Shown: positions 1-8,491, counted from the first letter of the stretch. The stretch: DNA of 32,298 nucleotides from CAJQQY01 sp964352225 (GCA_964352225.1 CAYGRM010000028.1:1-32298), one strand, 5' to 3'. Translations and numbers: made by a program. Notes: generated by a model not told the origin, from the letters alone.

Positions 1-108
1 TTATTGCCCGAGAAAAAAACGAAATGTGGTAAAAAAAGACGCATAAAAAAATTAGCGACATAATTCAAAACAGTCTCTAAGAACATAACCATTCAAACCT
101 TTCCTAAA

Positions 109-138
109 ACAAAAAAGCAGGTAGCTTTAACTACCTGC
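109..138 (-). terminator. Rho-independent terminator of the type II SQR gene
   Basis: A perfect 8-bp stem (GCAGGTAG at 117-124, CTACCTGC at 131-138) with a 6-nt loop. Read on the minus strand it is followed directly by a run of T (A's at 111-116 on the plus strand). It lies about 40 nt past the stop codon of the SQR gene at 180. This is the standard intrinsic terminator shape, so the SQR transcript probably ends here. Confidence 0.85.
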
Positions 139-179
139 CATATTATAATATTATAAATATTTAATAACTAAACGTATTT

Positions 180-1376
180 TTAAAACTCTCTGCCTTTCAA
201 CATTCCATGCCAATACATTCTTGGCAAACCATATGCCTTCAAAGCATACATACTATATCGAGGCTGACTCTGATCAAATGGGAAAGACTCCATCGGTTGC
301 TTGTCATAATCAAACTCTGCTAAAATCAAACTTCCATATCCAGTTACCAAAGGACAAGAGGTATAACCATCATATTCTTTAGCTGGAGTTTTGTGATTCA
401 AGACTGCCAATACATTCGCAACCGTTACCGGAGCTTGTTTTCGAATCGCAGCACCAGTTTTTGAAGTTGGTAAATTACTGCAATCACCAAGAGAAAAAAC
501 GTTAGGATATTTTACATGTTGCGTAGTCAATTTATCAACTTCAACCCATCCTGATTCTGCAGCCAAAGGCGAATTTTTGATAAAATCTGGCGCACTCATC
601 GGAGGAGTTACATGAATCATATCATATTTTTCGACCGTCTCTTCGCCTGTTTCCATATGCTTGAAAGTAGCTTCTTTTTTAGCTGCATCTATTCCAATCA
701 AATCAGTATCCCAAACTCTTTCAATTCCATAATCATCTGAAACTTTAGTCAAAGAATCTGCATATTTTTTTACGGCAAAAATCCCTGGCCCACCTTTGAT
801 AAATTTTACCTTTACCTTATCTAACATTCCATTTTTTCGTAAATGGTCAGATGCTAAAAAAGTAATTTTTATCGGAGCTCCTCCACATTTGATGGGAGTA
901 CTTGGGTGAGTGAACAAAGCAGTTGCCCCAGGTTTTAAAGCTTGGATATTTTTCCAAGTAGAATCAACTGTGTCGTAAGAATAATTACTAACGACCCCTG
1001 TTCCTAGTTTTCCAACATTCTCTTTTACGCCTGGGATTTTATCCCAATCAATTTGGATACCTGCTGCCACCACCAAAACATCATAGGTGATTTTATCACC
1101 ATTTTTTAAATGAACTGAATTATTTTCTGGGTCAAATTTTTCAACAAATTCTTTTACCCATATTGTTCCTGAAGGAATAAAATCCGCTTGATTTCTTTCA
1201 GATTCTTCTTTTGGAAAAACACCAGCACCAATCAAAGTCCAAAGTGGTTGGTAATAATGTTTTTTTGCAGGATCTATAATCGCAATATCTAAAGATGAAT
1301 TTTTTACTTTAAGTGAAGAGGCAACCGAAAGACCGGCACTTCCGCCTCCTACAACTACAACTTGATGATGTGCCAT
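180..1376 (-). CDS. sqr: Type II sulfide:quinone oxidoreductase (mitochondrial SQOR-like)
   Basis: A 398-aa FAD flavoprotein that oxidises sulfide at the membrane surface, passes electrons to quinone and puts sulfane sulfur on a thiol acceptor. Seen in the sequence: an N-terminal dinucleotide-binding glycine motif GGGSAG (residues 10-15), the FAD-binding HYYQP motif (40-44), one redox cysteine in KCGGAP (C164), a second in TSCPLVTGYG (C341), and a second FAD motif near SLGDC (295-299). The two cysteines match the catalytic pair of human SQOR in sequence context, as does the C-terminal stretch FPFDQS. This marks the type II subfamily rather than bacterial type I. The ATG at 1376 begins directly before the beta strand of the FAD fold, so the start is well supported. 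It lies downstream of the DUF1641 gene, 214 nt away, with palindromes between them. Confidence 0.95.
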   Translation of the reverse strand: MAHHQVVVVGGGSAGLSVASSLKVKNSSLDIAIIDPAKKHYYQPLWTLIGAGVFPKEESERNQADFIPSGTIWVKEFVEKFDPENNSVHLKNGDKITYDVLVVAAGIQIDWDKIPGVKENVGKLGTGVVSNYSYDTVDSTWKNIQALKPGATALFTHPSTPIKCGGAPIKITFLASDHLRKNGMLDKVKVKFIKGGPGIFAVKKYADSLTKVSDDYGIERVWDTDLIGIDAAKKEATFKHMETGEETVEKYDMIHVTPPMSAPDFIKNSPLAAESGWVEVDKLTTQHVKYPNVFSLGDCSNLPTSKTGAAIRKQAPVTVANVLAVLNHKTPAKEYDGYTSCPLVTGYGSLILAEFDYDKQPMESFPFDQSQPRYSMYALKAYGLPRMYWHGMLKGREF

Positions 1377-1407
1377 AAGTATTGATTTTTGTTTTTATAA
1401 AATTGAT

Positions 1408-1433
1408 CTTAACCTATCTTTAGACAGGTTAAG
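1408..1433. repeat. Palindrome upstream of sqr
   Basis: Arms CTTAACCT (1408-1415) and AGGTTAAG (1426-1433) are perfectly complementary around a 10-nt centre, which adds two more pairs after one mismatch. Its centre is 44 bp upstream of the SQR start codon. It has no T tract in either direction, so it fits an operator or a leader hairpin better than a terminator. It does not match the GTGAY-N4-RTCAC palindromes seen elsewhere in the window. Confidence 0.5.
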
Positions 1434-1477
1434 GAAATATGTTTTCTAATTTTTTTGGTTCTAGATGGTTTTATTTG

Positions 1478-1566
1478 GTTATTAAGTTATTGGTTAATGA
1501 GTTATTAGTCGTACAATTTATTGAAGCACCATTTTGGAAATAATTTAATAACCAATAACCTAATAA
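1478..1566. repeat. Long imperfect inverted repeat between DUF1641 gene and sqr
   Basis: The 19-nt arms GTTATTAAGTTATTGGTTA (1478-1496) and TAACCAATAACCTAATAAC (1548-1566) pair with one mismatch around a loop of about 51 nt. The left arm is followed by a degenerate copy of part of itself (GAGTTATTAG). It looks like an intergenic palindromic element. No protein-coding capacity is evident. A role in transcript ending or stability is only inferred. Confidence 0.5.
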
Positions 1567-1590
1567 CTATATATCCATGAACAAATGAAT

Positions 1591-2373
1591 TCATTTAGAA
1601 CCATTTTTTTTCATTTCTTGACCAAATGCTTTGGCGATATTCATCACGAATCCAATCGCTCTTTGTCGATCAGGATCTCGCATCGTTCGAAGCATACTGA
1701 AGATACCTCCCACTTTTGCATCAGGCATATGTTTGGCTTGAAACATAGCATTAGTTGCGTTTTGTGCCAACTCAGCCAAGCTTTGAAAATCTATGCCACT
1801 TTGATTTAGCTGTTGCATTTGTTCATCAAAACTATCCATCGCAATTGAAATTAATCCTGGTGCTTGATCTGCCAGCTGAAGTAGGCTGTTTAATTTTTCC
1901 ACCATTTCTGGGGCAGTTAATTTTTCAGCCATTGATAATGCATTTCCAATTCGTTCTTCGATGTAAACACCATTCGCTGCAGATTTTTTAAAAGCCTCAT
2001 CTGCTGCATCCATGGTGATACTAACTAAGCCGGGAGCTTGATCTGCAAACCTTAAGAGATTATCCATTTTTTCCATCATGGCTGGAGCAGTTAATTTTTC
2101 AGCAATCTCCAATGCATTTCCCAATCGTTGCTCAATATCAACTCCATTATTGGCAGCATTTTTATATGCTTCATCAGCCATGTCTGCTGCCATGCTAACC
2201 ATCCCTGGACCTCGTTCCATCACCATAGTTAATTTCTCAACGGCTTGTTCCAAAGTATCAATTCGATTCAACAAATGATCGAGTCCAGATAGTATTTTTT
2301 GATTGGAAAGGCTTTCTTGAAGATGCTGGCCTGCAGGGGTTTCTAGCCATGTTGTTTTTCCATTTGTTTCCAT
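1591..2373 (-). CDS. DUF1641 repeat protein associated with SQR
   Basis: A 260-aa soluble, strongly helical protein with no signal peptide or membrane segment. It contains three consecutive copies of one helical unit, recognisable by the cores GPGMVSMAADMADEA, APGLVSITMDAADEA and APGLISIAMDSFDEQ. The linkers between copies are also repeated (IGNALSMAEKLTAPEMVEKL and a near copy). These features match the DUF1641 family, which is commonly encoded beside SQR genes in bacteria and archaea. No catalytic residues are apparent, so a scaffold or regulatory partner role for SQR is inference from context. The ATG at 2373 is the only reasonable start. A possible -7 box lies about 100 bp upstream. Confidence 0.8.
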   Translation of the reverse strand: METNGKTTWLETPAGQHLQESLSNQKILSGLDHLLNRIDTLEQAVEKLTMVMERGPGMVSMAADMADEAYKNAANNGVDIEQRLGNALEIAEKLTAPAMMEKMDNLLRFADQAPGLVSITMDAADEAFKKSAANGVYIEERIGNALSMAEKLTAPEMVEKLNSLLQLADQAPGLISIAMDSFDEQMQQLNQSGIDFQSLAELAQNATNAMFQAKHMPDAKVGGIFSMLRTMRDPDRQRAIGFVMNIAKAFGQEMKKNGSK

Positions 2374-2472
2374 ATGAATGTTTTTTAAAATTGAAACAGA
2401 ACTTCGTAAAAAGAATTTTTTGAAGAAATCTTAGCCTTATGTGGTGAGTTTTGAAAATCAAACATCACAATT

Positions 2473-2541
2473 CAAACATATGAAACTACTTTCATTTTTT
2501 GTAATGAATTTTGATGATTTTTGCCACCATTTTAATCATCA
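2473..2541 (-). promoter_or_regulatory. Possible promoter and inverted repeat of the DUF1641 gene
   Basis: On the minus strand, TATGTTTG (2473-2480) fits the TAnnTTTG -7 element. A perfect 8-bp inverted repeat TGATGATT/AATCATCA (2512-2519 and 2534-2541) lies upstream, centred about 50 bp from the box. The spacing and arms differ from the Crp/Fnr-like sites elsewhere, so a different control is possible. Evidence is by pattern only. Confidence 0.35.
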
Positions 2542-2598
2542 TGTTTAAAAAAAGCTACCAAAATTTTCATTAAGGCAGCTGTATATCAAAGGTCTGTG

Positions 2599-2913
2599 CT
2601 AATTATTTGCAGAGGCATTTTCCAATAAATCAGTTAGTGTTTTTACTGATTGCATTCCTGACTGTCGCCAAATTGCTTCTCCATTTTTGAAGAGTACAAA
2701 AGTAGGGACACCTCTGACTTGCATGCTTTGGGCAAGTGCTTGATTTTTGTCTACGTCAATTTTTATGACAGTAGCTTTATCTCCAACATTGGAAACTACT
2801 TCTTTAAGAATTGGTGCCATCGCTTTACATGGCCCACACCATTCAGCAGAGAAATCTACCAAAACAGGTTTGTCACTATTAATCAACTCTTTGAACGATA
2901 CTTTCTTTTTCAT
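2599..2913 (-). CDS. Thioredoxin
   Basis: A 104-aa cytoplasmic thioredoxin of normal family length. The active site WCGPC gives redox cysteines C26 and C29. The fold-marking DFSAEWCGPC and the cis-proline loop GVPTF (P70) are present, as is the DVDKN stretch after the second beta strand. It reduces protein disulfides and could also release sulfur from persulfidated proteins. Its first codons overlap the 3' end of the upstream small membrane protein gene by 35 nt in another frame, which implies co-transcription and possibly coupled translation. Promoter activity therefore probably comes from the Crp/Fnr-like site at 3189-3204. Confidence 0.95.
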   Translation of the reverse strand: MKKKVSFKELINSDKPVLVDFSAEWCGPCKAMAPILKEVVSNVGDKATVIKIDVDKNQALAQSMQVRGVPTFVLFKNGEAIWRQSGMQSVKTLTDLLENASANN

Positions 2914-3133
2914 TTTTTTTCTTTTTAAAAATTTTCAAAAAACCAACTCTTAATAATAATACCCAAGGCCACCCATGCCAAACTAAATCTAACCAATCCA
3001 TTGGTTGCATACTAACAGCTCCTCCCCATACCCATCTCATTTTTCCAAATAAATGTGGCTCTGGAAAAAATGGAGCTAGCCCTAGGGTGAGTGATACCAT
3101 CAATAAGAATTTCCAATCGTTAATTGCTTCCAT
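2879..3133 (-). CDS. Small conserved membrane protein (often annotated 'RND transporter')
   Basis: An 84-aa protein with two hydrophobic segments (about residues 7-22 and 48-66). They flank a conserved amphipathic stretch with the motif TLGLAPFFPEPHLFGK followed by QPMDWLDLVWHGWPW. I recall small proteins of this pattern, mostly 60-75 aa, in Bacteroidota and Proteobacteria, often misnamed RND transporter; no function is established to my knowledge. The lysine-rich tail after residue 66 overlaps thioredoxin and may be a species-specific extension. It is the first gene after the clear promoter at 3160-3204, which supports it being real. Function unknown. Confidence 0.75.
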   Translation of the reverse strand: MEAINDWKFLLMVSLTLGLAPFFPEPHLFGKMRWVWGGAVSMQPMDWLDLVWHGWPWVLLLRVGFLKIFKKKKNEKESIVQRVD

Positions 3134-3159
3134 CTCTTAAGTATTAATTATTTATAAAA

Positions 3160-3204
3160 CAAAGTTACACGCTATTTTACTCTAAGCTTGTGATGAAAAT
3201 CACA
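3160..3204 (-). promoter_or_regulatory. Crp/Fnr-like site plus -7 box for small membrane protein-thioredoxin
   Basis: TGTGATGAAAATCACA (3189-3204) is a perfect 16-bp palindrome, Crp/Fnr-family half sites TGTGAT/ATCACA with a 4-bp centre. On the minus strand the -7 element TAACTTTG lies at 3160-3167. The distance between centres is 33 bp, which puts the palindrome near -41 of the expected start, the class II activator position. A further half site (ATCAC at 3231-3235) is centred 32 bp upstream. Confidence 0.8.
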
Positions 3205-3361
3205 TTGATTATTTTTTTGAGAAAATAAAAATCACATTCGCTTATTGATCATCATCATCTTTTTTCATTATATTTAATACAAGATTGTGATCATAACCCG
3301 AACTTGATAATAAACACCAAGACTTAGCATTTCTATTTCTTAAATTTAAATCAATTAAATT

Positions 3362-5258
3362 ATGAAACAATTATCCCTACTTTTTTTCATTATTTCTCCC
3401 ATCTTTTTTCAAGCTCAAATTACTTTGGATGCTTCCGATGTACCACAAGCTGGAGATGTGTTGACCACCGTAAATTGTGATGTTCCAGTCAACTTTAATA
3501 TTGGCAATGCTGGCGCTAATCAAACTTATGACCTGAGTTCAATGATCCCAACGGACACGACTTCGAGTACATTTATTTCTCCAGCTGGTACGCCTGGACT
3601 CTCAGATTTTCCGAATGCAACCTTAGCAAGTGAAGATGATGATAGTTACGTTTATTATCAGCAAACAAGTACTGAGCTTTTTCTTTTGGGCTTATACGTT
3701 GATACCTCAGCTAACAATTCTGGTCAATACTTTGCATCTAAGTTTACCCCACCGAACAAAGTATTTGAAATTCCTACAACTTATAACACTAGTTTTACAG
3801 ACATGAGTTCCATAAGTTTTACCCAGGAAGATGATTCTGGTTTTGGAGATTCTATCAGAGTTACCAATACCTTTAATGATGATATTCTTTTTGATGGCTA
3901 TGGAACAGTCATAACTCTGAATGGATCTTTCGATGGATTGCGAGAGAGAAATATTCAAACAACTACAAGTACCATTGAGATATATACTGGAGGTACGTGG
4001 GTTACCTTTAATACTACAACGAGTACGGATACTTCCTATAATTGGTATGCCAACAATGATATTGGATTAGCAAGTGTAAGTATTACAGATGGCCAAGTGA
4101 CTAGTGCTTCTTTTTCTATTCAAAACAATGTGGTAATTACTCCAGTCGCTAGTTTTTCATCAACTAGTCAAGGCGGTGGAACGATTGATTTTTCTGATAA
4201 CTCAAGCAATAACCCTTCAAATTGGCTCTGGGACTTTGGAGATGGAAATACGAGTACACAACAAAATCCANNNNNNNNNNNNNNNNNNNNNNNNNNNNNN
4301 NNNNNNNNNNNNNNNNNNNNNNNNNNNNNNNNNNNNNNNNNNNNNNNNNNNNNNNNNNNNNNNNNNNNNNTGGCTCTGGGACTTTGGAGATGGAAATACG
4401 AGTACACAACAAAATCCAATACATACTTATGCTGCTTCTGGAACTTATACTGCATGTTTAACAGTAACCAATAGTGCAGGGTCAAATACAATTTGTATGG
4501 ATGTAACAGTTACGATTATTTCTATCCCAGTTGCTGCGTTTTCATTTACAGGAGAAACTACTGGGACGGTAGATTTTACTGATAACTCGACGAATTCACC
4601 TACCAGCTGGGCCTGGGATTTTGGAGATGGAAATACCAGCACTATGCAAAATCCTCAACATACTTATGCTGTTTTTGGAGCCTATAACGTTTGCTTGACA
4701 GTTACTAATAGTGCAGGAATGGATATGGTTTGCCAAAATGTTATCTTTCTTTCACCTCCAGTTTCAGCATTTTCTTTTATTGTTCAAAATTCAGGCGTTG
4801 TAGATTTTACTGATAATTCTACCAATATTCCTGTAGTTTGGTCGTGGGACTTTGGAGATGGAAATACTAGTGCTGATCAAAATCCTCAACATACTTTTGC
4901 CACTTCTGGGATGTACAACGTATGCCTAGCAGTTTTCAATACAGTTGGCTCAGATACTCTATGCCAAACTGTAAATGTTGTCATCTCTTCAACAGAAGAT
5001 CTTGAAAAAATTGTAAACGTAGAATTGTTTCCAAATCCAGTTCACAACACTTTAAATATTCGTTTGGAAAATGATCAAACGGAAACTTTGAATTTTCAAG
5101 TGATTGATGCGTTAGGTCGAAGGGTAAAAGAAAGTCAAGTGAATACAAATGGTTCGTATGATCTAGATGTGAAAAATTTAGATGCAGGAATGTATCATTA
5201 TATTTTTGTGGATAAAGATGGGTATGTTAGAAATAAAGGAAGTCTAGTAAAAAATTAA
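3362..5258 (+). CDS. Secreted multi-PKD-domain protein with T9SS sorting signal (contains assembly gap)
   Basis: Signal peptide at the start (hydrophobic run ending FFQAQ). A region of about 260 residues without a recognised domain follows, then PKD domains with the repeated core WDFGDGNTS, then a C-terminal T9SS type A sorting domain (FPNPVHNTLNI ... GMYHYIFVDKDG). It is probably exported through type IX secretion and anchored or released at the surface. A 100-N gap at 4271-4370 lies in the first PKD domain and the frame differs on its two sides. The gap is flanked by identical 48-nt copies. Collapsing those copies (removing 148 nt) restores a single frame and one complete PKD domain, giving three PKD domains in total. 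The frameshift is therefore probably an assembly artefact, although extra repeats could be missing. It ends at a strong terminator. Confidence 0.85.
4271..4370. other. Assembly gap (100 N) flanked by a 48-nt exact repeat
   Basis: The sequence at 4223-4270 is identical to 4371-4418, both encoding the PKD core WLWDFGDGNTSTQQNP. A round 100 N is a conventional placeholder for a gap of unknown size. See the entry for the surrounding gene for the frame argument. Confidence 0.95.
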
Positions 5259-5285
5259 ATTTAGATTTTAAAAAATCACTCTTGA

Positions 5286-5325
5286 AAGTTGGGATTTGGA
5301 GCAATTTGAATCCCAACTTTTTTTT
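5286..5325 (+). terminator. Rho-independent terminator of the PKD/T9SS gene
   Basis: An 11-bp stem (AAGTTGGGATT 5286-5296, AATCCCAACTT 5309-5319) is followed by T's up to 5325. It lies 28 nt after the stop codon at 5258. Confidence 0.9.
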
Positions 5326-5327
5326 AT

Positions 5328-5366
5328 AAAAAAAAGGAGTATGCACAAGATTGCACATACTCCTTT
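5328..5366 (-). terminator. Rho-independent terminator of the HMA gene
   Basis: An 11-bp stem (AAAGGAGTATG 5333-5343, CATACTCCTTT 5356-5366) continues into T's on the minus strand (A's from 5328). It lies 25 nt beyond the stop of the HMA protein gene and back to back with the plus-strand terminator just before it. Confidence 0.9.
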
Positions 5367-5391
5367 ACAAAACAAAACGAAAATTCAAACT

Positions 5392-5661
5392 TTATGCATC
5401 GAGTCGCCCAATGGCGCAACTCACATAAGACTTTGCTTTTTGCATTAAATTAGATGTCCCTAATTCAGGGTATCCTAATTTGGATAATTTTTCAATTAAT
5501 GCTTCTCTGGATACATTTTCTTCTTTTTCAATTTCGACTGTAGATGTTTCTAACAAAACATTTACATTTCTGACACCTTCCATTTCTTGAAGCTTTTTGG
5601 TGACGGTATTTACACAACCGCCACATTTCAAATTATCTATAATTATGATTTCCTTGTTCAT
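5392..5661 (-). CDS. Heavy-metal-associated (HMA) domain protein, copper-chaperone-like
   Basis: An 89-aa cytoplasmic protein. Residues 1-70 fit the HMA ferredoxin-like fold, with the metal-binding loop LKCGGC (C13, C16). The usual motif is MxCxxC, so the metal site is intact but without the methionine. The later SKLGYPE fits the end of the domain. A C-terminal tail of about 18 residues with one further cysteine (SYVSCAIGRL) is not part of the core domain. It is a single-gene transcript: its own Crp/Fnr-like promoter lies 45-88 bp upstream and a terminator follows. A role in copper or other soft-metal handling, perhaps for oxidases, is inferred. Confidence 0.85.
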   Translation of the reverse strand: MNKEIIIIDNLKCGGCVNTVTKKLQEMEGVRNVNVLLETSTVEIEKEENVSREALIEKLSKLGYPELGTSNLMQKAKSYVSCAIGRLDA

Positions 5662-5705
5662 TTTTTATTTTTTTTATTGAAAAAAATTTATTTCAATTTA
5701 TGATG

Positions 5706-5749
5706 TAAAGTTAACTAGTATTGGAATCAATTATTGTGATTAAAATCAC
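5706..5749 (-). promoter_or_regulatory. Crp/Fnr-like site plus -7 box for the HMA gene
   Basis: GTGATTAAAATCAC (5736-5749) is a perfect GTGAT-N4-ATCAC palindrome. The minus-strand -7 element TAACTTTA is at 5706-5713. Centres are 33 bp apart, the same spacing as at the thioredoxin operon. The palindrome begins only 11 nt past the stop of the DUF3817 gene. Confidence 0.75.
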
Positions 5750-5759
5750 TTAATGATAA

Positions 5760-6041
5760 TTACATCGCTGTCCCAAAATATTTCTTATTGACATAAAAAG
5801 TTCCAAAAGGAATGATTGAGGCAACCAAAACGCCAAGGGTAGATTTAATATTCCATTTCATTTCTTCCCGAATCAACAAAGCTATCACGATGTAAGCAAG
5901 AAATAACATTCCATGAGGCATACCTAATGATTTTACAAGAACTGGATTATCTCCAAAATATTTTAGTGGCACTCCAACGAACAATAATAGAATATAAGAT
6001 AGCCCTTCAAACAAACTCGTGTATTTAAATAGGTTTAACAT
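5760..6041 (-). CDS. DUF3817 small membrane protein
   Basis: A 93-aa integral membrane protein with three hydrophobic segments (about residues 12-30, 41-58 and 66-84). The motif GLSYILLLFVGVPLKY near the start and GMPHGMLFLAYI in the middle are typical of DUF3817, a family whose biochemical role is not known. It starts 24 nt after the cydB stop and is probably the last gene of the cytochrome bd operon. A link to oxidase assembly is only guilt by association. Confidence 0.85.
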   Translation of the reverse strand: MLNLFKYTSLFEGLSYILLLFVGVPLKYFGDNPVLVKSLGMPHGMLFLAYIVIALLIREEMKWNIKSTLGVLVASIIPFGTFYVNKKYFGTAM

Positions 6042-6065
6042 TATCTATTTTTATATTTTAATAAT

Positions 6066-7100
6066 TTAATAACTCGTCTCATCCAATTCCACTTTTCCCC
6101 AAAAGGTTTTATAAACAAAAAAGGTATATGACAAGACCAAAGGTACTCCGATAGCAGCAAAGGTTAACATAATACCTAGTGATTTTTCTGAAGAAGCTGC
6201 ATTATAAACAGTTATATTATAAATAGGATCAACAGTTGATAAAATTAGAACTGGATACAATTCAATTGCCACCAACATAAATAATAAACTTATCGAAAGT
6301 GCTGAGAAAATGAATGCCAATTTATACTTTCGCTTATTCGCTAACCTAGGGATATTCGCTATACTCAAAAAAGCAAGAACAGGTGCTATGAATAAGGCTG
6401 GATTACTTTTGAAATCATCAGATAAGTGCGGAATGAAAATGAGTGTATACAGGCTTGTCAAGCCAAACATTACAATGAAAAAGATCATTCCTCGCTTCAA
6501 TAAAATAGTGAGTTTGGCAAATAATCTTCCCTCTGTTTTCATCAATAAATAAATGGCTCCATGCATCATAAAAAGTGCTAAAGTTGTCAATCCTACCATG
6601 ATAGAATATGGATTGATAAATTCTAGCCAGTTACCCACAAACTCATAATTCTCTCCAATATCAAACCCTAACAATACATTTCCAAGCACTACCCCCAATA
6701 AAAATGAAAGCATTATACTAGAAATACTATAGGCGATATCCCACATTTTTCTCCACCAAAGCATTTTTTCTTTACTCCTAAATTCAATCGAAATCGCTCG
6801 AAAAATCAAAAAGGCTAAAAACAACATAAATGGAATGTACATCGCTGAAAATAAAGTAGCATATAACACGGGGAACCCAGCAAATAAGGCTCCTCCCCCA
6901 ATCACCAACCAAACTTCATTACCATCCCAAACTGGCCCTACTGCATTGAGAGCAATCCTACGGCTATTTTCTTTTTGAAAAAATAAATGCCATGCTCCTG
7001 CCCCTAAATCAAATCCATCTAAAATGGCATAGCCTGTAAAAACTGCTCCCACTACCAAATACCACAATGTGGGATAATCTATTCCTAAAATCGTTGCCAT
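6066..7100 (-). CDS. cydB: Cytochrome bd ubiquinol oxidase subunit II
   Basis: 344 aa and about eight or nine membrane segments, the structural partner of CydA. The N terminus LGIDYPTLWYLVVGAVFTGY and the motif ILDGFDLGAGAWHLF are diagnostic, followed by GPVWDGNEVWLVIGGGALFAGFP split over residues 55-77. Length is within the usual range of 330-380 aa. Only 5 nt separate it from the cydA stop, so the two are co-transcribed. No CydX-like peptide was found between the stop and the DUF3817 gene. Cytochrome bd has high oxygen affinity and resists sulfide, which suits the sulfur genes around it. Confidence 0.97.
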   Translation of the reverse strand: MATILGIDYPTLWYLVVGAVFTGYAILDGFDLGAGAWHLFFQKENSRRIALNAVGPVWDGNEVWLVIGGGALFAGFPVLYATLFSAMYIPFMLFLAFLIFRAISIEFRSKEKMLWWRKMWDIAYSISSIMLSFLLGVVLGNVLLGFDIGENYEFVGNWLEFINPYSIMVGLTTLALFMMHGAIYLLMKTEGRLFAKLTILLKRGMIFFIVMFGLTSLYTLIFIPHLSDDFKSNPALFIAPVLAFLSIANIPRLANKRKYKLAFIFSALSISLLFMLVAIELYPVLILSTVDPIYNITVYNAASSEKSLGIMLTFAAIGVPLVLSYTFFVYKTFWGKVELDETSY

Positions 7101-7105
7101 TGCTT

Positions 7106-8491
7106 TTATTGTTTTGGAGTTTCAAAAATTTCTACCATATCTTTTTGCATAGGTCGATTATCTAGCAGATTTTCATCATAAGGTCCATGCTTGATTTTTT
7201 TATTCAGCAAATAAATAAAAAGAATAAATAGAATAATGTAGATTATTATAAACATAATAAGTGAAAATAAAACTTGGTTGGCTGTAACTGCTTTGGATAA
7301 AGCATCTGAGGTTCGCAACAAACCATAAACAACCCAAGGTTGTCTTCCCATTTCTGCGGCGAACCATCCTACTTGATTTGCCACCTGAGGAGCGAGAACT
7401 GCAAATACAAAAACCCATAACAACCATCTACTTTCAAATAACTTCCCTCGCCACCATTGAAAACTTGCAAACACGGTCAAAGCAATCAAAAACATTCCTA
7501 TCGCCACCATCAAATGATAAAATTGGAAAACAGCATTGACTTGGGAAGGACGTTCATCCTCCGGAAACGCTTTCAAACCAATTACTGGTTCTTCAAAATC
7601 TTGGTGTAAAAGAAAACTCAATCCTCCTGGAACTTTGAGCCCTGTTGTCTTTTGATTTTCTTTATCTACCCACCCAAGTATATACAAATCAGCTAACCCT
7701 AAACTATCAAAGTGTCCCTCCATTGCTGCTAGTTTTGCTGGTTGGTTTACAGAAACTCCATCAGCCGAACTATGACCACTAACTAATTGTAACAATGAAA
7801 ATACGGTCGCAACTCCTAATGCAATTTTAAATGCCTTTTTTGAAATATCAACATATCGATCCTTCAGTAAATAATAAGCATGAACACTTAAAACCAAAAA
7901 TGCCCCTGCTAAAAATGCGCCTTGCCAAGTATGCCACAACCTATCGACACTAGATGGATTAAACACCATTGCCCAAAAATCTGTGATCTCTGCCCGAGCT
8001 TGCATTCCTTCTCCAACAATATGATAACCAGTTGGAGTTTGTTGCCAACTATTAGCTATCACAATCCAAACTGCTGAAAACATTGATCCTAAAAAAACTC
8101 CAACCGTGGCAACGAAATGAACTTTAGAACTCACCCTATTCCATCCAAAAAGCAGAACACCTAAGAATCCACTTTCTAGAGCAAAAGCAAATATACCTTC
8201 GGCTGCTAGTGCACTTCCAAAAATATCGCCGACAAATCGAGAATAAGTTGCCCAATTGGTTCCAAATTCAAATTCCATGACAATCCCTGTTGCCACTCCA
8301 ATACCAAAAGTAAGCGCAAATATTTTTGTCCAAAAACGCGCAAGGGTTTCATATTCCTTATTGCCCGTTTTTAAATAAAGGCCTTCCATAATCACCATTA
8401 TGAGTCCTAATCCAATACTTAATGGAGGATAGATATAGTGAAATGATATTGTAAAAGCGAATTGTATACGCGAAAGAATTTCAACGTCCAT
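7106..8491 (-). CDS. cydA: Cytochrome bd ubiquinol oxidase subunit I
   Basis: 461-aa haem-bearing subunit of the quinol:O2 oxidoreductase. Seen: the axial histidine region FTISFHYIYPPLSIGLG (H18), GSLxxAEGIFAFALESGFLG-type helix, the WQQTPTGY motif, the second histidine in LSVHAYYLLK, and the GRQPWVVYGLLRTSDA signature near the C terminus. At 461 aa it is shorter than the E. coli protein, consistent with the short Q-loop class. It forms an operon with cydB (5-nt gap). The rhodanese lipoprotein gene ends 123 nt upstream, so the operon may be led by that gene and its Crp/Fnr-like promoter. No separate palindromic site was seen in the 123-nt gap, though TGTATTTG at 8527-8534 could be a -7 box. 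Confidence 0.97.
   Translation of the reverse strand: MDVEILSRIQFAFTISFHYIYPPLSIGLGLIMVIMEGLYLKTGNKEYETLARFWTKIFALTFGIGVATGIVMEFEFGTNWATYSRFVGDIFGSALAAEGIFAFALESGFLGVLLFGWNRVSSKVHFVATVGVFLGSMFSAVWIVIANSWQQTPTGYHIVGEGMQARAEITDFWAMVFNPSSVDRLWHTWQGAFLAGAFLVLSVHAYYLLKDRYVDISKKAFKIALGVATVFSLLQLVSGHSSADGVSVNQPAKLAAMEGHFDSLGLADLYILGWVDKENQKTTGLKVPGGLSFLLHQDFEEPVIGLKAFPEDERPSQVNAVFQFYHLMVAIGMFLIALTVFASFQWWRGKLFESRWLLWVFVFAVLAPQVANQVGWFAAEMGRQPWVVYGLLRTSDALSKAVTANQVLFSLIMFIIIYIILFILFIYLLNKKIKHGPYDENLLDNRPMQKDMVEIFETPKQ

Noticed and set aside
1591..2373. Three similar DNA segments as mobile or tandem DNA repeats
   Set aside because: They are the coding repeats of the DUF1641 protein and have diverged at the DNA level.
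3286..3300. GTGATCATAAC as a further Crp/Fnr site before the PKD/T9SS gene
   Set aside because: Only one half site is present and no -7 box is at the expected 33 bp.
4164..4491. Open frames running through the N gap on both strands
   Set aside because: They are open only because N codons are not stops and because PKD-repeat coding sequence is read out of frame.
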